From positions 1 to 6,210 of the forward strand of contig CALMNJ010000439.1 of NCBI GenBank assembly GCA_937868675.1: a DNA stretch of 6,210 bases, in the 5' to 3' direction. This DNA is from an uncultured Bacteroidota bacterium (lineage in GTDB: Bacteria > Bacteroidota > Bacteroidia > B-17B0 > Aurantibacillaceae). The position numbers and the translations under genes are program-made. The notes under the pieces are model-generated. The model searched no databases and was not told the DNA's origin. It worked only from the letters and a program-made list of their open reading frames with translations. Below are positions 1 to 4,924 of the stretch, piece after piece. The stretch's first letter is position 1; every line of letters starts with the position of its first letter.

Positions 1-1
1 G

Positions 2-679
2 CGCGGCGACAACAAGCATATCATTAAAGTGTTTACAGAACAACACGGACTTCTTTCGTTATCGGCGGTTGTGTCACGGGCGCCATCGGGTAAAGTGCGC
101 GCAGCCCACATTCTTCCTCTGAGCCTTATCAGGGCCGAAATTCTGATGAAACAAAACAGGGAGATACACACGCTTACCGAATCCTCGCTCTATCAGATTA
201 ATAACGGGATAGCCTCTTCAATTCAAAAGCTCAGTATCGCTCAATTTATAAACGAAGTGTTACTCCGCAGCCTTAAAGAGCAATACACGAATCCTGTTCT
301 GTTTGAGTTTATTGAAACCTGCATTGGGTACCTTAACGATAGTGAAGAAACTTTTCTGAATCTTCCGATTTATTTTTTGAAAGAATTTTGCGGGCATCTT
401 GGTTTTGAGCCCCAGAATAATTTTGGCAGCCATACCCCTTACTTTGATTGCCGCGAAGGTAAATTTACTGAAATGAGCCTGCCGCCACCTTTGGGTCTTA
501 CAGGGCCCGACTCTGTTGTTTTTTCCCAATTTATAACTGCCGCAAGCCTCCAGGCTGCTTACACGAATCAGCAGCGTCGCAGTATCACTGAAATGTTACT
601 GAATTATTATAAAGTTCATATACCGGGGTTTAATGAACTTAAAAGCTACACCGTGCTTCGCGAGGTACTGGCCGTATAA
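2..679 (+). CDS. recO: DNA repair protein RecO, 5'-truncated by window edge
   Basis: RecO is a cytoplasmic recombination mediator that works with RecR (and RecF) to load RecA onto SSB-coated single-stranded DNA in gap repair. The frame is open from base 2, giving about 225 visible residues; RecO is usually about 240-250, so only the first 15-20 residues are missing. The visible N-terminus (GDNKHIIKVFTEQHGLLS) matches the RecO OB-fold segment normally reading roughly YGDxxxIVxxYTxxxGLxS. Residues such as GKVRAAHILPLSLI continue the OB fold, followed by an alpha-helical C-terminal half with NPVLFEFIE and FLKEFCGHLGFEPQ, typical of the family. The GTG at base 29 falls inside the OB fold and is not the true start. 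The three cysteines do not form the CxxC pairs of zinc-binding RecO versions. It converges with the PKD operon and seems unrelated to it. Assignment is by remembered family pattern, not by a search. Confidence 0.86.
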   Translation, partial: RGDNKHIIKVFTEQHGLLSLSAVVSRAPSGKVRAAHILPLSLIRAEILMKQNREIHTLTESSLYQINNGIASSIQKLSIAQFINEVLLRSLKEQYTNPVLFEFIETCIGYLNDSEETFLNLPIYFLKEFCGHLGFEPQNNFGSHTPYFDCREGKFTEMSLPPPLGLTGPDSVVFSQFITAASLQAAYTNQQRRSITEMLLNYYKVHIPGFNELKSYTVLREVLAV

Positions 680-711
680 AAAATGCGGCTTCCGGTTACA
701 GAAGCCGCATT
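678..711 (-). terminator. Intrinsic terminator of the minus-strand operon
   Basis: A perfect 11-bp inverted repeat (AATGCGGCTTC at 682-692 and GAAGCCGCATT at 701-711) encloses an 8-base loop. Read on the minus strand, the stem is followed by six T residues (the A-run at 678-683), the classical Rho-independent layout. Read on the plus strand, it is followed by ACTAAGGGG with no T-tract, so it serves the operon more clearly than recO, although the hairpin could also protect the recO mRNA 3' end. It lies about 140 bases beyond the stop of the large PKD gene. Its T-tract overlaps the recO stop codon. Confidence 0.75.
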
Positions 712-850
712 ACTAAGGGGCTCAAACTATTGCAAACACAACAAAAATGAACAAAACAATTTTGGGTTCTGTGGATTTTTTGTGAGTTTCTATAATTACT
801 TTACACCTGGGAGCAGTTAAAGGTTGGTTTTAAAAACAAATTTGTTTTAA
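712..850. other. Convergent intergenic gap with no gene seen
   Basis: This stretch is the probable 3' untranslated region of the minus-strand operon. It is AT-rich and has no convincing coding frame, RNA gene or promoter. The only structure is a perfect AT-only-flanked palindrome, AAAACAAATTTGTTTT, at 833-848, three bases past the stop codon of the large PKD gene. Its pairing would be weak. Confidence 0.6.
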
Positions 851-3802
851 TCAATCTTTTTTAATGATCAGCTTCCTGTAAGTAAGACCTACTTCATCAC
901 GAACGCTGAGAATATAAACGCCCTCGGCCTGATCACGCAGGTCAATCATTACCTCCCCCGAAACCTGATTTGTAAGCCGTGATGATTTTACAATGCGCCC
1001 GTTCATATCCGTTACATTCAATTCGCCCGGATCAAATGCGCTGTTGACTGATTTTAAAGTAAAGAGCCCCTTGCCCGGATTGGGAAAAACAATCATCTCT
1101 TTTTGAGACAAGCCCTGATCCTGGCTAATGCCCATAATTTCAAGATGGGTTGGTGGTGGCAGCACATTTACGTTGATAATTCCCTGTGCTGGTTTGTAAA
1201 CCGAATAAGTGGAGCAGGTGCTTGCAGTGGCCCCACACGAAACGGTAACAGAGAGGCAAATATTGTATTGGCCCTGCGTGGAATATTGATGCGATGTGTA
1301 AAGCCCGCTGCTTGAAGAGTTGTCGCCCCAACTCCAAACCGCATTGGTTATGTTGTATGGATATGAAGGAATAGCATTCCAGTATTGTGCCGTGGTGGTT
1401 GGAACAATACTGAATCCTGAATTTGCGGTGCAGCTCACATTGGTTACATTTACTGCCTGCGTTGCCGAACTAACACATAGCGAGTTGCCGGCATTCGACA
1501 AGATCAGCGACACATAATGTGTGCCGGCATTAATGTAGGTGTGTACCGGATTAGGGTTGTTTGAAAGCCCGCCGTCGCCAAAATTCCACTGATAGTTTGT
1601 TCCCGAAGCTGTTGTGGTAGGCGGACTCTGAAAGCTGTAAGTTCCGGAAACACCCGCAGTATGCGAAATACCAGCCGACACTGAACAGGAGCTGATGGTA
1701 ATGACAGAACTAACATTAACAGCACAAAAGCTTGAGTTGGTGATAGAAAGTGTTACCGTGTAAGTTCCGTTAGGGTATAGATGTGAAACATTGGAAAGTG
1801 TTGATGTGCCCGGGTTTCCGCCGCTCGAGTGGCCTAAACTCCAGCCGTAGGATGTAAAACTAAAAGTGCCGGAGGAAGTATTTGAAAAACTGACGACACC
1901 GCTACTGTTAACAGAATAAGAAAACGAACCTGAAAGATAACAATTGGAGGTTACTACAATAACAGTTGTATACGTTGAGGCGCATGCCGTGGAACCGTTG
2001 GTTGCTTTAAGAAGCACGGTATAAGTACCATTTACCGAGTAGGTGTGCACCGGAGAATTTACGCTGCTGCTGTCGCCATCGCCGAAATACCATTTGTAGG
2101 TTGTCAGGGTTGGCGATGTGCCCGTGCTTAAATTGCTGAAACTCACGATCCCCCCTGTGCCCTGCACCACGCTTAACGATGCGTTAAGGTTACACACATT
2201 GCTGATCGTGAGGCCCGCTATCGCAGTGGCCGAGCAGGCCGGAGCGGTAGTGGTTACCACCACGCCAACTGTGTAGGTACCATTCACAGAAAAAGAAAGA
2301 TTGGCCGTTGGCTGCACCGCACCAAAACTCCATGCGTAAGTTGGGTTAGTTCCATTGTTAACAGCCGCTAATGCTACCTGCCCGTTGGGGCCGTAAGTAG
2401 AGCTAACCGCGGCAGTGAGCGTGCACACCGAACCTACATTGACAAGAAGGGTATTTGTGCTGATGCAGGACGGCGTTGTGTTATTGTTGGCCGTAAGAGT
2501 AACAAGATACAAACCGTTCGCAGTATAGGTGATGGCCGGTGAAGTGAGTGTACTGGTTTGGCTGTTGCCAAAATTCCAGGAGTATGTTGTTGAACTGGTT
2601 GTTGCGGTGCTGAGGTTGTTGAAATTCACCAATCCGTTACTGCCCTGAACAACTGTAAATGATGCGGAAAGATTACAAACGTTATTCACGGTAACTGATG
2701 ACACCGCAGTGGCCGTGCACGCCGGTGAAAAGGAGTTGACGGTGACAGTGACCGTATAAACACCGTTTGCGGTGTAACTCATGCTTGTAGCCTGCACGGT
2801 GCTACCGTTACTCCAGTTATACGAAACGGCGGTTCCGTTGTGAACAGCGGTATAACTCACAGTTCCGTTACTTCCAAGTGTGGGGCTGATGGCAGCTGTA
2901 AGCGTACAAATGCTGTTAATTGTTATAACGGCTGTTTTTGTATTGATACATGTGGCAGTGGAATTATTATTGGCCGTAAGCGAAACGGTGTAGGTTCCGT
3001 TTGCGGTATAATTTATGGCCGGGGAGGTAAGCGAACTCGTAAGGCTGTTTCCAAAATTCCACGTATAGGTCGTAGATGAGGCGGTGCCCGCACTTGTGTT
3101 GGTGAAGCTGACAAAACCGTTGGAGCCCTGACTAAAAATGAAGTTTGAAACGAGGCTGCACGCATTCACATTGGTTATTGTAACGGCGGCAACGTATGAA
3201 TTCGTGCATGCAGGGGTGGAATTATTGCTGGCAAACAATGTAACCGTGTAAGTGCCATTAGCACTGTAAGTGGTTGTGGGAGATTGAACGGAAGTGGTTT
3301 GTGTGTTTCCTAAATTCCAGTTATACGAAACACTGGCCGCAGTGCCGGTGCTGAGGTTCGAAAAGGCAACGACACCATTGGTGTTTTGCGTGACGGCAAA
3401 TGAGGGGCTTAGCGGACAATTGGTGTTTGTGGTAACGCTAATGGCTAAGCTGAAAGGTGTTGAGCAGGTGGGACTGAACGCCGTCATAGTGCCTGAAACA
3501 ATATAAGTTCCATTAACAGTATAGGCATGTGACGGAAACATTCCTACCGAACCCGTACCGGTAAAAGGCGCACTGGCATCTCCAAAATTCCAGGTCCAAA
3601 TAGATGTGGAGGTGTTTGTAAAGCTGGTGGAAGCGGTGAAGTTAACAAGCCCGTTTGCTCCCTGAATATAAGAAATGGTCGGAGTGCACTGCGCACGAAT
3701 TGCCGTTGAGCTCCATAAAAAAACCCCGAGCAGCCAAATCAACCTGTTTGATCTGCGGAACAGCCCCGGTCTTTTTTTTGTATACTGAAACAACACCTTC
3801 AT
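851..3802 (-). CDS. Exported multi-PKD repeat protein with T9SS type A sorting domain
   Basis: This 983-residue protein is predicted to be cell-surface or secreted. Residues 1-37 are a signal peptide: a basic n-region (KK, RR), the core LIWLLGVFLW, and cleavage after AIRA to leave Gln38. Ten tandem PKD-like Ig-fold units start near Cys39, 129, 215, 299, 376, 460, 537, 621, 706 and 791. They share YxWNFG and NGTYTVTL motifs; the full FGD signature survives only in units 1, 7 and 9 (WGD in unit 10). Residues about 901-983 form a T9SS C-terminal domain (VFPNPGKGLFTL, NVTDMNGRIVKSS, GVYILSV, final KLIIKKD). PKD repeats commonly act as spacers or adhesive modules; no catalytic domain is visible, so an adhesin or stalk role is inferred. 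The ATG lies 6 bp after the upstream lipoprotein stop and is immediately followed by a plausible signal peptide, which supports this start. The repeat region is almost uncharged. The ligand is unknown. Confidence 0.9.
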   Translation of the reverse strand: MKVLFQYTKKRPGLFRRSNRLIWLLGVFLWSSTAIRAQCTPTISYIQGANGLVNFTASTSFTNTSTSIWTWNFGDASAPFTGTGSVGMFPSHAYTVNGTYIVSGTMTAFSPTCSTPFSLAISVTTNTNCPLSPSFAVTQNTNGVVAFSNLSTGTAASVSYNWNLGNTQTTSVQSPTTTYSANGTYTVTLFASNNSTPACTNSYVAAVTITNVNACSLVSNFIFSQGSNGFVSFTNTSAGTASSTTYTWNFGNSLTSSLTSPAINYTANGTYTVSLTANNNSTATCINTKTAVITINSICTLTAAISPTLGSNGTVSYTAVHNGTAVSYNWSNGSTVQATSMSYTANGVYTVTVTVNSFSPACTATAVSSVTVNNVCNLSASFTVVQGSNGLVNFNNLSTATTSSTTYSWNFGNSQTSTLTSPAITYTANGLYLVTLTANNNTTPSCISTNTLLVNVGSVCTLTAAVSSTYGPNGQVALAAVNNGTNPTYAWSFGAVQPTANLSFSVNGTYTVGVVVTTTAPACSATAIAGLTISNVCNLNASLSVVQGTGGIVSFSNLSTGTSPTLTTYKWYFGDGDSSSVNSPVHTYSVNGTYTVLLKATNGSTACASTYTTVIVVTSNCYLSGSFSYSVNSSGVVSFSNTSSGTFSFTSYGWSLGHSSGGNPGTSTLSNVSHLYPNGTYTVTLSITNSSFCAVNVSSVITISSCSVSAGISHTAGVSGTYSFQSPPTTTASGTNYQWNFGDGGLSNNPNPVHTYINAGTHYVSLILSNAGNSLCVSSATQAVNVTNVSCTANSGFSIVPTTTAQYWNAIPSYPYNITNAVWSWGDNSSSSGLYTSHQYSTQGQYNICLSVTVSCGATASTCSTYSVYKPAQGIINVNVLPPPTHLEIMGISQDQGLSQKEMIVFPNPGKGLFTLKSVNSAFDPGELNVTDMNGRIVKSSRLTNQVSGEVMIDLRDQAEGVYILSVRDEVGLTYRKLIIKKD
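854..1102 (-). other. T9SS type A C-terminal sorting domain
   Basis: Residues 901-983 carry the family's conserved blocks: an opening VFPNPGKGLFTL, a middle LNVTDMNGRIVKSS, then GVYILSVRDE and a terminal KLIIKKD. In Bacteroidota this beta-sandwich domain is recognised by the type IX translocon after Sec export. It is usually cleaved by PorU, leading to release or anchoring on surface lipopolysaccharide. All glutamates and nearly all arginines of the mature protein fall in or next to this domain. Confidence 0.92.
1163..3688 (-). repeat. Ten tandem PKD-like repeat units
   Basis: Residues 39 to about 880 consist of ten Ig-like units of 77-90 residues, each opening with a Cys (for example CSLVSNF, CTLTAAI, CNLSASF). 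Each has a central WNFG-like motif and an ANGTYTVTLTANN-like strand. Two classes are visible: a long form of about 84-86 residues (units 2, 3, 5, 7, 8) and a 77-residue form (units 4 and 6) that opens with CTLTAA. Units 1, 9 and 10 are more divergent. Units are diverged at DNA level, so this is an old protein repeat rather than a recent slippage array. Confidence 0.88.
2195..3160 (-). repeat. Duplicated two-unit block (2 x 483 bp) inside the PKD array
   Basis: PKD units 3+4 (residues 215-375) and units 5+6 (residues 376-536) are both 84 + 77 = 161 residues long and adjacent. By hand count, unit 3 matches unit 5 at about 51 of 84 positions, and unit 4 matches unit 6 at about 38 of 77. Units 3 and 4 differ from each other in length and motif. 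The simplest reading is an in-frame duplication of a two-unit block followed by divergence. The boundary between copies is at 2677/2678. Confidence 0.72.
3692..3802 (-). other. Signal peptide of the multi-PKD protein
   Basis: Residues 1-37 have a long positively charged n-region (Lys2, Lys9, Lys10, Arg11, Arg16, Arg17, Arg20), a hydrophobic core LIWLLGVFLW, and a cleavage motif AIRA before Gln38. A Gln at mature position 1 fits the known Bacteroidota tendency (the 'Q-rule') for signal peptidase I substrates to be cyclised to pyroglutamate after export. The exact cleavage site is inferred by eye. Confidence 0.8.
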
Positions 3803-3808
3803 GCCTTA

Positions 3809-4924
3809 TTATTTGTAAGCGGCAGCCATCACAGCTTCTCCATTGTCAATGCTAAGCACCTCGTTACCGTTATAAACTTTACACTTAAATGAGAGTTTGA
3901 TTTTTTTTAGTTTATCGCCGTTTGTGTTGGTTCCGTAGTCTTCCACCGATAAAATCTGGAGGTTGCTTGTGGAAGGTTGCAGGGGGTTCTGGCTTGTATA
4001 TACTTTACCATTTGCGTCCGTCCATCTGATAATTATTTTAGAAAGCCCAAGTTGATTGTTGATTACCTGCGTGATAGTGCTGTTAAAATTAGAGGCACAC
4101 GACGAAATGTCGTTGGCGGTAACGCAGTTGTAATTCGCAATAATGGTTTTATTATTGGCATCAGTAATTTTAAGCACAACAGGATAGCTGCCTTCGATAA
4201 GATACGGATGATTTGGATTTGGAAGAACACTATGGGCGGTATCGCCAAAACTCCAGTAATAGCTGTATGGCGGCTGGCCGCCGCTAACCTGTGAAGAAAA
4301 ATTCACTGAGCCATTGCCCGCGTTGGCAGCCGATATTTTTGCGGACAGGGGATTCTTTTTACTTACCTCAATCCTGTTGCAGATAGAGCTGCTACAGCCA
4401 TTCAATCCTGTCACCTGCAGGCAAACCGTGTAAATGCCTTGATCTTTATATCCATGTTCGGGGTTAGAAACGGTTGACGTGGTACCGTCACCAAAATCCC
4501 ATAAATAACTTTTTGCCGGTTTATTATAGGATGAGTTGAACTGAACGCGGAATACATTCCGGTTGGTATCGCTTTGATATTGATAAACGGCTGGATTTAC
4601 CGCACTGTTGATGCTTATTGGCCCGTTGGGAACACTAACGGTGTAATCGTTGATCTGAAGATAGATGGAGTTGCTGCAATTGGTTTGGCAGGTTGCCGGT
4701 TTAAATTCAGAAACAAATTTGTAAACCCCGTCAGTATCCTGATAAAAATAGGGATTGTTTACATTACCATTTATCCCCGCCGTAAGATCAACCGACGTTC
4801 CGTTTATAGTGGCTTTTGCATAAAATACAGGCCCGTTCTCCGCGAAAGACTCCGGATATTTTTTCTTGTTGCAGGCCGAAATAGCAAGCAAAAGAATTAT
4901 TATATGCAACCAGTGACGTTTCAT
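3809..4924 (-). CDS. Lipoprotein with two PKD domains
   Basis: This 371-residue protein begins with a short lipoprotein signal (MKRHW, then HIIILLLAISAC); Cys18 is the predicted lipidated residue. Residues about 30-110 form an undefined beta-rich region with Cys79 and Cys83. PKD domain 1 spans about 112-188, with canonical WDFGDG at 142-147 and a GIYTVCLQV strand. PKD domain 2 spans about 195-268, with WSFGDT at 224-229. The C-terminal part, about 270-371, was not recognised; it is beta-rich, with Cys276 and Cys348 as a possible disulfide pair. The mature start CNKKKYPES is basic, unlike the acidic export signals known for surface lipoproteins in several Bacteroidota, so the membrane face is uncertain. 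The start overlaps the barrel gene stop as ATGA, implying coupled translation. No catalytic motif is visible. A partner role with the barrel or the large PKD protein is inferred from the operon only. Confidence 0.87.
   Translation of the reverse strand: MKRHWLHIIILLLAISACNKKKYPESFAENGPVFYAKATINGTSVDLTAGINGNVNNPYFYQDTDGVYKFVSEFKPATCQTNCSNSIYLQINDYTVSVPNGPISINSAVNPAVYQYQSDTNRNVFRVQFNSSYNKPAKSYLWDFGDGTTSTVSNPEHGYKDQGIYTVCLQVTGLNGCSSSICNRIEVSKKNPLSAKISAANAGNGSVNFSSQVSGGQPPYSYYWSFGDTAHSVLPNPNHPYLIEGSYPVVLKITDANNKTIIANYNCVTANDISSCASNFNSTITQVINNQLGLSKIIIRWTDANGKVYTSQNPLQPSTSNLQILSVEDYGTNTNGDKLKKIKLSFKCKVYNGNEVLSIDNGEAVMAAAYK
4921..4924 (-). other. ATGA stop/start overlap coupling two genes
   Basis: On the minus strand the barrel gene ends in AAAAAATGA, and the ATG of the lipoprotein overlaps its TGA stop by 4 bp. 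No Shine-Dalgarno-like sequence precedes the ATG, so re-initiation by terminating ribosomes is the likely way the lipoprotein is translated. Confidence 0.85.

Noticed and set aside
29..31. GTG at 29 as the start of recO
   Set aside because: The frame is open upstream to base 2, and the residues there (GDNKHIIK) continue the RecO OB fold, so the true start lies outside the window.
791..796. TATAAT on the plus strand as a promoter
   Set aside because: There is no matching upstream element at proper spacing, it would drive antisense transcription into the PKD gene, and Bacteroidota primary promoters use a TAnnTTTG-type -7 element instead.
833..848. Palindrome AAAACAAATTTGTTTT as a terminator or operator
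   Set aside because: It is almost all A/T pairs with no loop and would be unstable; a much better terminator lies downstream at 678-711. AT-rich palindromes of this length occur by chance in such gaps.
1163..3688. Periodic DNA repeats as a possible CRISPR array or satellite
   Set aside because: The period is about 230-260 bp, copies are diverged, and the repeat is explained by PKD protein units in one continuous reading frame.
1103..3855. Short open frames on the plus strand opposite the PKD gene
   Set aside because: They are 65-80 residue frames with Cys- and Arg-rich, domain-free translations, fully antisense to a clear repeat protein, and lack supporting start signals.
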